From a virus, in IMG/VR virus record IMGVR_UViG_3300032213_001756, positions 1 to 50,247 of that record: a DNA stretch of 50,247 nt, one strand, 5' to 3'. The notes under the pieces are model-generated. The model was given only the letters and a program-made list of their open reading frames with translations. It was not told the origin of the DNA and searched no databases. The position numbers and the translations under genes were made by a program. This document shows, piece after piece, positions 17,823-28,057 of this stretch. The first letter of the stretch is position 1. Every line of letters starts with the position of its first letter.

Positions 17823-20486
17823 TTAAGTGTCCCATTTAACTACAATATTAATAGGAATCTCGCCTGTATTTTTAATTGGTTGAGCTAATTTAGCTATAGC
17901 AACCAATTCTGCGCCACTATATAATCCAACAGTTGTTATATATGGCGCCAAATAAGATCCAGTTGGATCCAACGAACTGCTATAGTTGTATCCAAAGAAC
18001 TCTTGTTTTACTAATTTTTTGTTTGATTTTCCTGTTTTATCATTTAAAAAAGAAACCATATCATCGTAATTATTACGTCTAGAACGTGGGTTCAAATAAT
18101 TCTGATAATTGTTTATTGTAAAATCTTGAATAAAATACTTCCAAATAGTTGTTGCATCTTGGTAATTAGCTGTACCGTCTCCGTTGATATCGAAGTTTAA
18201 AGTACTACACTTTGATTTCAATTCGTTTGTTAATCTATTTGCTTGATAATTCGTGTAAGAAGATGAGTAAAAATTGAAAATAGATTCTTCAATGTCTCCT
18301 GACACAAAATTATTCCACCATTTTTCCGAGTTATTAACAGTAATTCTGGTATTGATATATCTCAAAATTATATCCAAGTTATCAAAATTAAATGTCTCAG
18401 TATTAATCACTCCATAGTCAAATAAAGAAGATGTTATTGCAGTTGGATTGGTTGAAACATTAAACTCGCCTGGCTCCACAGTACAGATATATTGCTTTTC
18501 GTGCAATGTTATCTGACTATTGTATTTCATATACAAATATGTATTATTTGGATCGGTAGGATCAAGTGTTAAGTTTTTTAATACGCTTCCTGTATTATTT
18601 ATTATCAACTTATTATTATTATAAAATACATTACCAACGTTAAAATTGGTTTGTAAATCGGACATATCATAAATGTATGATTTTCCGAATATCTTACTAG
18701 ATGCATAGGAATATTCCCCTTGTTCGTCTACAAATATTATCAGATTATCACACGCGCCTGAAAATGCGCCTGAAATAGGTACCGATCCGTTACAACTTAG
18801 ACAATCTTCCATCTGTAAATAAACAAAACTAGAAGTAATAAAACAATCTTCACTTTGATATGAAGATGTATAAATATAATTTAAATCATTAATGCTACCG
18901 GACTCAGTTATTAATGGAGCAGATAAATAAAAGTCGTTATTTAGTGGAATAGGAGCACCTACTACTAAATTTGTATCTGATAGTGATACTGAATAACCGT
19001 AAGCTGTAAATGGCTTTCCTATTTCTTTTCGTTTTGATATAGGATCGGTTGTCATCTGATAAATCAACGATGAACTAAATATTTTTCCATTTACAAGTGA
19101 CTCTGTAACTTGATAAAGAAGCGTTTGTCCGCAATATGTAGATTCTCCAAAGTCATATTGATTAAACGTTTTATCGTAATAGTTTATAGAATTTGAAATA
19201 AATAATGAACTAAATGGAAAATATGGTTTTGGAGAACCTATCAATATTTTTTTATTAAAAACAGACACTGAATATCCAAACAAATTATCTTTAAACGTTA
19301 CATCGTCGCCATATAATTTTGTTATAAGTTGGAATCCACAATTAATGTCAGCTGGACATTGTTGATTATTATATACGTAAACAGATCCACGTTGTCTCAA
19401 AACATTTGAACCAGAATATTCCCAATAAACTAAATCGTTGGGAGCACCTACAGCTAGAACTGTATCATATAATGATACAGAATATCCATATCTACTATTA
19501 ATTTGACTTCCACTAGGAATTAATTCAAAGTTCGTATTTTGAATAGTGTAATATTGTGAACTTGTATTTTGAGATAATACTTGACTTAATTTCCAATCGT
19601 CTGAAGAACCTGAACTTAAAAGAAACAAATAAACATTCGATTGCGATAGTTGATTGCTTCCAACTACCAATGTGTCTTCATTCTTTTTGTCTAAAGAAAT
19701 TGAATATCCAAATCCATATTGATGCGGATAGTTAGTAATACTACAACTTAATATTCTCTGAAAAGAATACGTACAATCGGCATCTGTATATTTGTATATA
19801 TAAACTGCTCCTCGTCCATTATTATATTCTGGAGATCCAACTGCTAAATAGTTGTTAGTAATTGATACAGAACTCCCAAATTTATCAGAAATTGATCCTG
19901 TAATAGTACAAAATGGAATATCACTTATATTATATTGATCAACTGGTATAGAATTTTCTGGGGAAGAAGGAGTAATTCCATCTGTATTATTAAAAGTATA
20001 GTTTGGATTAATCTTAAATATATCTACACATGCAAAGTTATTTGTATGTCCAAGATAATAACTAGATGATACTCCTGTATCTCCTACTGCCAAGAAATAT
20101 GTGGATAAATCAATAGACGATCCATAATTGGATTGATCTACTTTTAAATTGTCCGATTCTACAACGATAAAATCACAATTTGATAAAGAATCATTTTTAG
20201 AACCACTTTCAATTATAAGAGAAGCTGTTAATGCGGCGCTGGAACTTTGTTCCGTATAATACGGAACTAATGCGCCATTTTGTGGGAAAATCTTTTTCTT
20301 TAATATTTTAGATATAGAATAGTTTGTTTTAAAATTATCCTTTTTAACTAAATAAACTTGACCTACTTTACTAAAACCCTCACATGTGTTATATACACCC
20401 GATGGTGGATTTCCAACAGCAACAAGATCTCCATTAGTAGTTACTACACTACCGTAATTTTGATTATATATATTTTCCAAATTCAT
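17823..20486 (-). CDS. Integrin-like FG-GAP seven-bladed propeller with dockerin-like calcium site; probable virion protein
   Basis: About seven repeats of the form YGxSVSLxxxxLAVGxP...GxVYVY cover residues ~10-530. Examples are FGSSVSITNNYLAVGSP, YGYSVSLYDTVLAVGAP, FGYSVSVFNKKILIGSP and YGYSVSLSDTNLVVGAP. This is the FG-GAP pattern of integrin-alpha-type beta-propellers. Near residues 760-785 DINGDGTANYQDATTIWKYF resembles one half of a dockerin calcium loop. The last ~40 residues (ITTVGLYSGAELVAIAKL...) match the C-terminus of the protein encoded at 21277-22386, suggesting a common docking element. It lies in the baseplate block among other structural genes, so binding of host surface or of other virion proteins is likely. 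No signal peptide is visible. The fold call is good; the ligand is unknown. Confidence 0.8.
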   Translation of the reverse strand: MNLENIYNQNYGSVVTTNGDLVAVGNPPSGVYNTCEGFSKVGQVYLVKKDNFKTNYSISKILKKKIFPQNGALVPYYTEQSSSAALTASLIIESGSKNDSLSNCDFIVVESDNLKVDQSNYGSSIDLSTYFLAVGDTGVSSSYYLGHTNNFACVDIFKINPNYTFNNTDGITPSSPENSIPVDQYNISDIPFCTITGSISDKFGSSVSITNNYLAVGSPEYNNGRGAVYIYKYTDADCTYSFQRILSCSITNYPHQYGFGYSISLDKKNEDTLVVGSNQLSQSNVYLFLLSSGSSDDWKLSQVLSQNTSSQYYTIQNTNFELIPSGSQINSRYGYSVSLYDTVLAVGAPNDLVYWEYSGSNVLRQRGSVYVYNNQQCPADINCGFQLITKLYGDDVTFKDNLFGYSVSVFNKKILIGSPKPYFPFSSLFISNSINYYDKTFNQYDFGESTYCGQTLLYQVTESLVNGKIFSSSLIYQMTTDPISKRKEIGKPFTAYGYSVSLSDTNLVVGAPIPLNNDFYLSAPLITESGSINDLNYIYTSSYQSEDCFITSSFVYLQMEDCLSCNGSVPISGAFSGACDNLIIFVDEQGEYSYASSKIFGKSYIYDMSDLQTNFNVGNVFYNNNKLIINNTGSVLKNLTLDPTDPNNTYLYMKYNSQITLHEKQYICTVEPGEFNVSTNPTAITSSLFDYGVINTETFNFDNLDIILRYINTRITVNNSEKWWNNFVSGDIEESIFNFYSSSYTNYQANRLTNELKSKCSTLNFDINGDGTANYQDATTIWKYFIQDFTINNYQNYLNPRSRRNNYDDMVSFLNDKTGKSNKKLVKQEFFGYNYSSSLDPTGSYLAPYITTVGLYSGAELVAIAKLAQPIKNTGEIPINIVVKWDT

Positions 20487-20497
20487 ACTTTATATAC

Positions 20498-21241
20498 TTA
20501 TGTGGATATTGATCCATAATACAAATATTGTCCTAGTCCTGTTATGCCATAATTAACTACACTTTGTGTGTTAGTTGAATAAATTTCAAAATCACTGATA
20601 AAATATGAGCCGGACAAATACAAATTATTATTCCCATCATCTAAAATATCAGCAACTATATCGCCTGTCTGATTAGTAATTAATACACTGAATGGACTGA
20701 TTCTATCTCCACTTTGAGTGACATTTAATGTATAACTTACAAATTTATCATCTAGATTCAAACTAGCTTTAGATATATCATAACTATCAAATCCAAAAAT
20801 ATTGTAGGCGTTGTTATAATTATTATAATACATTTTCTTAATAGTATTATAAACCTGTCCTTGATAAGTGCCGTCTAAATTAGTAGGATTAGTTTCAGCA
20901 TTATAATGAATATTATCGACTGGATAAAATACTGATCCAGTTGGCAATTTTAAACCAAGTTGAAACTGTGGATTGTTTGGGTCGTTTATCGGAGAACAAG
21001 CTAAAAATCCATTATCATTAACAATCGATGCGTCACAAACTTGTGTATTAACTGTGGCAAAAGATCCTGTAGACAATGAATTAAAATTGTAATCACATTC
21101 TTGTACAGGAATAATCAATGGAAAGTTATAAGTTCCATCGCTAGCCAAAATCAAATCGGAAAAGATGTTATTAGCAATCTTTTCTTTTGCTACTGAAAAT
21201 GTAGTGATTTGTATGTCTTGATTTTTAAGAAATTTAATCAT
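20498..21241 (-). CDS. Unidentified structural-type protein
   Basis: I cannot assign this 247-residue protein. The N-terminus MIKFLKNQDIQITTFSVAKEK is followed by a beta-rich, Asn/Ser/Tyr-rich body with LKLPTGSVFYPVDNI and a YLSGSYFISDFEIYS end. Composition matches the neighbouring virion proteins. A TATTTATA element lies 5 bases before the ATG, and GGG directly precedes the ATG. It begins 35 bases after the stop of the preceding gene and ends 11 bases before the propeller gene. A baseplate or fibre-attachment part is likely from context only. Confidence 0.7.
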   Translation of the reverse strand: MIKFLKNQDIQITTFSVAKEKIANNIFSDLILASDGTYNFPLIIPVQECDYNFNSLSTGSFATVNTQVCDASIVNDNGFLACSPINDPNNPQFQLGLKLPTGSVFYPVDNIHYNAETNPTNLDGTYQGQVYNTIKKMYYNNYNNAYNIFGFDSYDISKASLNLDDKFVSYTLNVTQSGDRISPFSVLITNQTGDIVADILDDGNNNLYLSGSYFISDFEIYSTNTQSVVNYGITGLGQYLYYGSIST

Positions 21242-21246
21242 CCCAA

Positions 21247-21254
21247 TATAAATA
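21247..21254 (-). promoter_or_regulatory. TATTTATA element before a structural gene
   Basis: The minus strand reads CTATTTATA in a 35-base intergenic gap, 5 bases before the ATG at 21241. It is one of the repeated copies of a candidate phage promoter. Confidence 0.35.
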
Positions 21255-21276
21255 GGAAGATTTCAACGTATTTAGA

Positions 21277-22386
21277 TTAAAAATCAATACGACACTTAAT
21301 TAACAATTCATTATCAAATGATTTTTGCGTAGGTCTACTTAATTTACCAACTGCAAGTAATTCATTATTGGAATCATACAATCCAATTGTAGTAATATAA
21401 GTACGAGGATTACTAATCAATTCTGGATAGATAATAGTCCCCTTTGTTTGACCATCAGTGCCATCTGACACAAATGTTGGATTGTTACTATAGTTGAACT
21501 CTTTATTTTTAACTCTTATGAAGTAATTCGTAGATGGTACAAATTCGGATTTACGAATTGACATGTATTTATTCGATCTTCTAAGACTTAAATAAAATTT
21601 ACGCAACCAATTTCTCCAATAACTTTTCCAGTTAACTGAATACTGATTTGTGGTTCTAGCACTAGTAATTTCCGGAGGATTTCCGGTAATACCAACTTTT
21701 GCATCTAACTTTAGTGCATTCAATATAACAACTCCGTTTGTTGGATAAAATAAACCAATTCCTTCGTAAACAGCCGAAACTGTTCCTCCTTTGGTATATG
21801 GAGTAGGGACGCCATTAATAACTGATCCCGAGATCAAATTATAAACGTTTTGTTGTGTATTAACTACTTGTGAATCGTCAATATATGAGAATTGACCTAA
21901 AGAGCCTGTAAAATTTAATTGAATTTGACCAGGATCAATTTGATCTTGGAATTTATCTGTTACGTAGTTTAGTACGAATATAGCCGAACTATCGGTTGGA
22001 GAATCTACACTGCCAGAGGCAAAACTAAAAAATGTGTCGCCTGGTTGAAGAAGTGTATTTTTATATTGACTGTATATAATTTTGGTTTCATTGGTATATA
22101 CATTTGCTACGGACTGACCTGGCCAATCAAAATAGCTACTTCCCGAATTATAATAATCTCCATAAGCAATAGCAAAATATTGATCGGCTCCGCTATAAAT
22201 ATCTACATAGTACTGTCCATTTTTAACATCATATGGACTTGATCCTGTCATGACATTTGCTTGAGCAGATGATGTTACGAAGGATGATTGTGCTACTGTT
22301 AAACTACCAGTACCAAACATACCCGATGATACTTGGTTAATTCTGCCTGCTACTATATCGTCTGGAGTAAATGGGGTGAATATCAT
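21277..22386 (-). CDS. Unidentified baseplate-region protein with shared C-terminal element
   Basis: The 369-residue protein is not recognised by family. The first ~190 residues are Ser/Gly-rich and beta-like (PFTPDDIVAGRINQVSSG, YFAIAYGDYYNSGSSYFDWP). The central part has WKSYWRNWLRKFYLSLRRSN, a basic/aromatic stretch. The C-terminal ~45 residues, RTYITTIGLYDSNNELLAVGKLSRP onward, resemble the end of the propeller protein at 17823-20486, including the spacing of ITT(I/V)GLY and LA(V/I)xKL. Two proteins of one phage with a common end often dock to the same partner. Genes are closely packed on both sides (6 bases to the preceding stop). Structural role is inferred from context. Confidence 0.72.
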   Translation of the reverse strand: MIFTPFTPDDIVAGRINQVSSGMFGTGSLTVAQSSFVTSSAQANVMTGSSPYDVKNGQYYVDIYSGADQYFAIAYGDYYNSGSSYFDWPGQSVANVYTNETKIIYSQYKNTLLQPGDTFFSFASGSVDSPTDSSAIFVLNYVTDKFQDQIDPGQIQLNFTGSLGQFSYIDDSQVVNTQQNVYNLISGSVINGVPTPYTKGGTVSAVYEGIGLFYPTNGVVILNALKLDAKVGITGNPPEITSARTTNQYSVNWKSYWRNWLRKFYLSLRRSNKYMSIRKSEFVPSTNYFIRVKNKEFNYSNNPTFVSDGTDGQTKGTIIYPELISNPRTYITTIGLYDSNNELLAVGKLSRPTQKSFDNELLIKCRIDF

Positions 22387-22392
22387 ATATTA

Positions 22393-23034
22393 TTAAGTTG
22401 TGGTAGGAACACTGACAGTTACGTTGATGGAAGAACTTCCGCCACTTTCATTACCGATAATAGTAATATTAGTAGTAGTTGTCTTAGACAAAGAACTATT
22501 TGGGATAAATCTAAACTTATTACCTATGACAACCTGTGAAGCTTGTGACGCTAAATCTCCGGTAAATGCTGGAATGGTTGCTGAGGTAGAGTTCAAACTA
22601 TTTGTTTCAGTAACTACTAAAGTACCTACGTTTTTATTAGATAATATTGCTGTATATCCCAATGTTACGTTATAAACAGGAGTTGTACTAGGAATAATAT
22701 CAATTGCCGCTGAATAAGTACGTGGTACAGAAATTAATGGAGGGGCGATGCTTATGGTTGGTACAGATGTGACTCCATCATTTAGAGTGACCAACTTATA
22801 TTTCATCGTCTGTGATTCATCTGTAATAGGTTCCATGATTGGAGTATTACGAATAGCGATATCGTAATATGCACTGCCCAATGGGTGATTTGGGTTAAAC
22901 TGTGTGTAATCGATTTCGTCATCAGCTAAAGCGAATGCTGTAATGTTCAATCCGCCTGTTTTTGCTAATACTTCACGACCTTTTTTCGTCAATATCGCGT
23001 TAACAGTGAGAACGTTATTATTAAGGTATGCCAT
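22393..23034 (-). CDS. Unidentified structural protein with a conserved-looking N-terminus
   Basis: This 213-residue protein opens with MAYLNNNVLTVNAILTKKGREVLA and a short acidic segment (ADDEIDYTQF). Thr/Ser/Val-rich strands follow to the end (a Thr-rich tail ends in VPTTT). The N-terminal KKGRExLA segment looks like a folded assembly domain and the rest like an extended beta domain. It follows the 1499-residue protein by ~47 bases. A small baseplate or tail-tip protein is plausible; no enzyme motif is present. Confidence 0.72.
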   Translation of the reverse strand: MAYLNNNVLTVNAILTKKGREVLAKTGGLNITAFALADDEIDYTQFNPNHPLGSAYYDIAIRNTPIMEPITDESQTMKYKLVTLNDGVTSVPTISIAPPLISVPRTYSAAIDIIPSTTPVYNVTLGYTAILSNKNVGTLVVTETNSLNSTSATIPAFTGDLASQASQVVIGNKFRFIPNSSLSKTTTTNITIIGNESGGSSSINVTVSVPTTT

Positions 23035-23081
23035 ATATTAAATAATTATCAAATCTTTTCGGTTTTTAATCAAAAATTATA

Positions 23082-26000
23082 TTATAAATTCATAATATAC
23101 ATATTCATACTAGCACTGGTACACGTAGAACATGTAAGTGGTTGTTGTATAAATAAACTATTTGGCGATCCAACCGATCCAGTTAGAATACCATATTTAG
23201 GAAAATTATCGCTTTCAATGTCAACTGACAAATATCCTGGTATTGATATAATAGGAGATGATCCATTTGGTAAACCTTGTCTGTTCACTGTGGTTGTATA
23301 ATCGTTTTGACCTTTTGTATAAGTGTAGTATGATAATTTACCATTAGCCAATGTTTTTATACCATTGTTAATAACGTAATAAGATCCAGAAACGGCTTGT
23401 CTTTTTAGTCTACTACCAACTCGTACAAATTTACTTAAATGTCTTTGGGAATAACCACTACTCATGTCTCCGTAATAAATGTCTGTTAATGAACGACTAC
23501 CTGTAATTTGATTATTTAAATCTCCCGATCCGGAACCAATAGTTTGTACGGATTTATAACTTGATGTGAATGTTACAATAGAACCTGTATTATTATGGGA
23601 TTGATAATAATCATTTTCAGAATAATTTATAGTATTTCGTACAATGTATCCGTTTTTATTAACATTTACGTATTTACCATATTTAGCAAATATAAAATCT
23701 CTATCATCCACTTTATCTTTGATTTCAAATCTTGAAAAATTATAAGTATCACGATCAGTATCAATTCCATTAACAGATTCAATGTTTATAACCGTATTAC
23801 TTGATGAATTGACTGTATCTATTAGCGAAGATAAGAATGACGGCCTGATTTCATATAACATTAAGCTAGATGTTGTATTTGGATCAAGAGGGGAAAATAC
23901 GGCATCTTTATAATTAAACTTTACTCGTTCAAATATAGAAGGTTCCAATAAAAGTCCTCTCTTTAAAGTACCACGGGTCGGAGTCAATTTTTTAATAAAA
24001 TCAAATATTGAAAAATCGATATAAAACTTATAGGTACTATAATATTCTTGTGGATAAATATATTTTTTATTTGATTCCGCAAATTCTCGTTGTCTTAGTT
24101 TTAATTCCGGATAGTTTCTTGATGTGAGATATTTAGGATCTCCAATGATATCAGATATTCCTTCTTTTCCTAAAAAGTCTTCTATATTTTCGTTTAAATA
24201 TCTATATGGAGAAATATAATATCCTACCAAGTTAGAATCGCTTCCGATTATATCTCTTGTATATGTGGAATATTCGTATGGTAACAAATTAGAACTTACG
24301 TCCTGTATTATTTTATTGATATTAGCATTGTCTTTATAATTTGGCCCAAATCGATTTGAGTTAATAGCTTGTTTAACATTAAATTTATCAAATTGATATG
24401 GGAAAATATCAGATAATATGGTATCACAAATGGGAGCTCCACATACCACTGGTGTTCTTTGAAAATTATACGCATGGAATTCTGTGTTGTATCTATTATT
24501 TTGATTGGGAATAACAGATGGATTTCCATACAAATTTACAGGAGTATCAAAACTCCATAAATAATACATATTTTCATACACCAAAGACTTTTCGGGTATT
24601 GAAATCGAACTCAAATTATAAGAGTGTTCTTGGAAATCAGCATCGCTCAATGCATATTTTTGAACTTTAATTTTATCTATATTTCCATTAAATTGAATAG
24701 AAGATGAAAAGTTTCCAACATAGTAACTTCCAGAAGAGAAATATTGATTTTGATCATACAATATCGTCTTGGTTTTTTTATCTGTGAAATTTAATAAACT
24801 TCCATAATATTGATTTACATATAATGTATATGTCTGAGGTATATACTTGTAAGCATTTGGATAAAAAGTTTCACAGATAGATTGAGTTACATTATAATTT
24901 CCATAATATCCAATGCTTGATGTCATTGAGGATGACGGTGACAACGCATCAAATCTTATTGAATCATTTGGTTCTTTTCTAACCATGAAAGTATAAAAAT
25001 CGCCATTTAAATAAGGCATTTCAATACTTTCTATACTGGATGTAGCTGTTGTGGATCCTATAGGACTTAATTCAAAAATTAATTTTGCAGATTCTCTTTG
25101 TTTTGTTTTATACAAATAAACTTGCCAGTCTAAATTATCATTTCTTAGTTTCTTAATAAGTGGAATTTTATCTTTATAATTATATTTATTCCATTCATTT
25201 GATCTAAATGTGCATTCTACAGTAGAAATGCCTGTGAAATTTTCTATATAAGATCTTGTTAAATATATTGTATCTCCGGTATAACTTCCTATATAACTTC
25301 CACTCAAACTATCTTGAGTAGCTAAATATTTGAATTCACTACTAGTAAAATTAAATTTAACAAATTGATCGTCTTCATACTTAGTAGCATACACGATATC
25401 ATCAAAATCGTAGTAAACATTTCTATTTATTAAAACATTTGGACTGCTATATTCAACTACATTAATCAAATCTGAAGATATTCCAAAAATTGAACGGATA
25501 AGATTAAACGATGTAGACGTTCCTTTAGTTTTATATATGTAACTTAAATTATTTGTTATTCTATTAAATATAGATTTAGCATAATCAAAATATGAGGATG
25601 ATAAACTTCCAGACATTTGCGTATTGTTAAACAACAATTGATTTACATCGCTTTTGTTAAACTTAAAATTAGTAACATCCCAGTTAAAATTATTTAATAA
25701 TTCTTCTATATAATTTTTAGGATAACTATTGTTATCGTCCCAATTAATTGGATAAGATTTCGGAAACTTCTTAACAAAAATTAAAATGTTGTCGAAGAAA
25801 TGTCCAACCATTGCTGTAAACTTTATATAATCAGCATTGGATTCTTCGGTCTTAATATACTCTGGCAATTGATAAAATAAAGAATTGTAATTACTTTTAT
25901 CAAAACTTATGCCATCTTCTATTTTTTGATCTATACTAGATGTAGAATAAAATAGATAAGATTCATATTCATCGAAGCTATCTAGTAATGAAATTTGTTC

Positions 26001-27581
26001 GTTTATAATCTTGGTAAAATCATTTGAATACGAAGCAGATATAGAAATGTTAGATGTTGCGGATGCTTGGTTCTTTATTTGACTCTTGGACGTTTCATAC
26101 GAGTCATATTTAGAAATTTTACTTTTAGCTATCTTAGTTCTTAATTCAGCAGAAGAAAAATTAATAAAATTGCTGAAATCATTATAGTTAATCAACAAAT
26201 CATTTATTTTTTGTTGAGTTCTAGCTTTAGCTGCAAATAATGTATTATCATTTGTAGCGTTAAACTTGTCATTCGTTGGATTAACAGACGGTACTGCAAC
26301 TGTAAAATTAACCCCATTCAAATAAACTTTTCGTGAAATTGGAGCAGTATATAAGTTAATTTTAAAATATAAAGGAGCCAATGAAATGTTAGAAATCCAA
26401 CAAGTGTCTCTTATAGAATACTCAGATGGAAGTGGACTATCTAATTTAATTTGAACGTTAATACGATTATCTACTACATTTAAATAACTTGTGTGAGTTA
26501 ATATTTTTACTAAATTTCCATTATCAAAATTTAATGCATTTTTATAAAATCCATAAAACTTTAGACTATAGTCATTTAATAATTCTGTAATCTTTGGTTG
26601 CAACCAATATCTGTATGCGATTTCTACAAATACATTTACTGTTTCGGCGAGATCTGTGTCTGTTAAAGTTGTTCTTTGTAATATTGCGTCTTGACTTACT
26701 TTTGCCGCAATCAATGAAATAGCCGTCAGTATTTCGTCCTGGGAAAATTCAGTTTCATTATAAGTGTAAACAAAGTTTTTTATTTGTTCGGCAATTCCTG
26801 CAAATTTTATATTCTGACTAATTACAGAATCAGGATCATTAGATAGATTTACAACTTTATTATAGCCAACGTAAACTGAATTTATAAATTCTTGCAATTC
26901 AGCCGAAGATTTAAACCCAAGTAGTTGTGCATATTTCAAATAATTAAAATTAGGAGAATTTGCGTTAAATGATTCGTCTATAGGGTTTCTATCTACGATA
27001 GGAACAATTTCATCTATTACTTGTAAGAAAACAAATTTTTTATCCGCAAATGCTGATATTTTCACTGAATCTACTCTATTGGCTTCATTAAGAGTTGGAT
27101 CAAATGCATAAGACAATCTTAATTCAGTTCGACTTGGAGATATTTCTTTTATAAATAATCTATTAGACGTATTACCAGCAATGTTTCTAATTGGATTATA
27201 TAGAACATAATACAAACCAGGGCTTAATTCATCAAACTTAAGATCAAATTGACTGTGTAACAACAATTCATTGCCATATAAAGCATAATTTGTAAATGGA
27301 TTTGCAACTTTATATGATCTTTGAACGTTGTTTATATCTTTATACGACGATTGTACGATGCTATAAGTTGTTTTCGGTATTACCCTATTAAAAAGAATTG
27401 GCTCTTGGTTACTATTATAAACGCTTAATTCTAATATATCATCATTTGTGTCCCCGAAAAAGTTTTCAGAGTTTAAAACTTGTTGTTCGTATAAAGATTG
27501 TAAGTCTTGTTGAAAATACGAAGCACTTGCTATACCATTAGCGAGATCAAGTTCATTAATTGTTAAATAGTCGTAAGGCAT
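23082..27581 (-). CDS. Very large baseplate-region structural protein
   Basis: At 1499 residues this is the longest protein in the window. It starts with an acidic region (LTINELDLANGIASASYFQQDLQSLYEQQVL). Residues ~650-720 contain NRITNNLSYIYKTKGTSTSFNLIRSIFGI. Residues ~790-1010 look like a concanavalin/LamG-type beta-sandwich: YLTRSYIENFTGISTVECTF, LIFELSPIGS, and GSYYVGNFSSSIQFNGNIDKIKV. The last ~350 residues are Tyr/Ser/Asn-rich. Its place after gp6 in the T4-like order makes it a candidate counterpart of the large wedge protein gp7 (about 1030 residues in T4), but I see no decisive sequence match. It begins one base after the stop of the coiled-coil protein gene. Confidence 0.78.
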   Translation of the reverse strand: MPYDYLTINELDLANGIASASYFQQDLQSLYEQQVLNSENFFGDTNDDILELSVYNSNQEPILFNRVIPKTTYSIVQSSYKDINNVQRSYKVANPFTNYALYGNELLLHSQFDLKFDELSPGLYYVLYNPIRNIAGNTSNRLFIKEISPSRTELRLSYAFDPTLNEANRVDSVKISAFADKKFVFLQVIDEIVPIVDRNPIDESFNANSPNFNYLKYAQLLGFKSSAELQEFINSVYVGYNKVVNLSNDPDSVISQNIKFAGIAEQIKNFVYTYNETEFSQDEILTAISLIAAKVSQDAILQRTTLTDTDLAETVNVFVEIAYRYWLQPKITELLNDYSLKFYGFYKNALNFDNGNLVKILTHTSYLNVVDNRINVQIKLDSPLPSEYSIRDTCWISNISLAPLYFKINLYTAPISRKVYLNGVNFTVAVPSVNPTNDKFNATNDNTLFAAKARTQQKINDLLINYNDFSNFINFSSAELRTKIAKSKISKYDSYETSKSQIKNQASATSNISISASYSNDFTKIINEQISLLDSFDEYESYLFYSTSSIDQKIEDGISFDKSNYNSLFYQLPEYIKTEESNADYIKFTAMVGHFFDNILIFVKKFPKSYPINWDDNNSYPKNYIEELLNNFNWDVTNFKFNKSDVNQLLFNNTQMSGSLSSSYFDYAKSIFNRITNNLSYIYKTKGTSTSFNLIRSIFGISSDLINVVEYSSPNVLINRNVYYDFDDIVYATKYEDDQFVKFNFTSSEFKYLATQDSLSGSYIGSYTGDTIYLTRSYIENFTGISTVECTFRSNEWNKYNYKDKIPLIKKLRNDNLDWQVYLYKTKQRESAKLIFELSPIGSTTATSSIESIEMPYLNGDFYTFMVRKEPNDSIRFDALSPSSSMTSSIGYYGNYNVTQSICETFYPNAYKYIPQTYTLYVNQYYGSLLNFTDKKTKTILYDQNQYFSSGSYYVGNFSSSIQFNGNIDKIKVQKYALSDADFQEHSYNLSSISIPEKSLVYENMYYLWSFDTPVNLYGNPSVIPNQNNRYNTEFHAYNFQRTPVVCGAPICDTILSDIFPYQFDKFNVKQAINSNRFGPNYKDNANINKIIQDVSSNLLPYEYSTYTRDIIGSDSNLVGYYISPYRYLNENIEDFLGKEGISDIIGDPKYLTSRNYPELKLRQREFAESNKKYIYPQEYYSTYKFYIDFSIFDFIKKLTPTRGTLKRGLLLEPSIFERVKFNYKDAVFSPLDPNTTSSLMLYEIRPSFLSSLIDTVNSSSNTVINIESVNGIDTDRDTYNFSRFEIKDKVDDRDFIFAKYGKYVNVNKNGYIVRNTINYSENDYYQSHNNTGSIVTFTSSYKSVQTIGSGSGDLNNQITGSRSLTDIYYGDMSSGYSQRHLSKFVRVGSRLKRQAVSGSYYVINNGIKTLANGKLSYYTYTKGQNDYTTTVNRQGLPNGSSPIISIPGYLSVDIESDNFPKYGILTGSVGSPNSLFIQQPLTCSTCTSASMNMYIMNL

Positions 27582-27582
27582 A

Positions 27583-28056
27583 TTATACTAGTGGTAAAAA
27601 CGGAAAGTCATCTGAAAAGTCTGATGGAACAGATCCCTGTCCCAATTGAATTCTAAGGTTAATTATTGTTCTCTTTTGTTCTGCGATTACTTGTTTATCA
27701 TCATTATTCTCATACTTCTCGACCAATTCATTAACCGTCTGATTAAGAATTCTATTTTCTTCAAGTAGAGTGTTATATTGATTCAAAACTTCGTCTACAT
27801 TACGTTTTTCTTCTCGTTGAACAGTCTGAAGTTCGGTAAAGTCAGCTGTATTTGCATCGAGAATTTTATTCTCATTGTATAAGAATGTTTTTAATGGAAC
27901 TTTAACATAATTAACATTTCCATTAACAGATTGAGCTACGGAAAATACCAATTGGAAATTTCCAAAAGAATCTAAATTATTAGTGAAGGTTCCAAAATTT
28001 TTAAAGCTGGAAACTTCATCCGTGGCTACATCATAATTTAATTGTATATCCGCCAT
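27583..28056 (-). CDS. Coiled-coil structural protein
   Basis: The 157-residue protein has a beta-rich N-terminal half (MADIQLNYDVATDEVSSF, GNFQLVFSVAQSVNGN) and a coiled coil at ~80-140 (VDEVLNQYNTLLEENRIL, then NQTVNELVEKYENNDDKQ). It ends with a short acidic, hydrophobic tail DFSDDFPFLPLV. It is packed between two large structural genes with 1-base gaps. A trimeric or dimeric connector in the baseplate is likely. The family is not recognised. Confidence 0.75.
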   Translation of the reverse strand: MADIQLNYDVATDEVSSFKNFGTFTNNLDSFGNFQLVFSVAQSVNGNVNYVKVPLKTFLYNENKILDANTADFTELQTVQREEKRNVDEVLNQYNTLLEENRILNQTVNELVEKYENNDDKQVIAEQKRTIINLRIQLGQGSVPSDFSDDFPFLPLV

Positions 28057-28057
28057 A

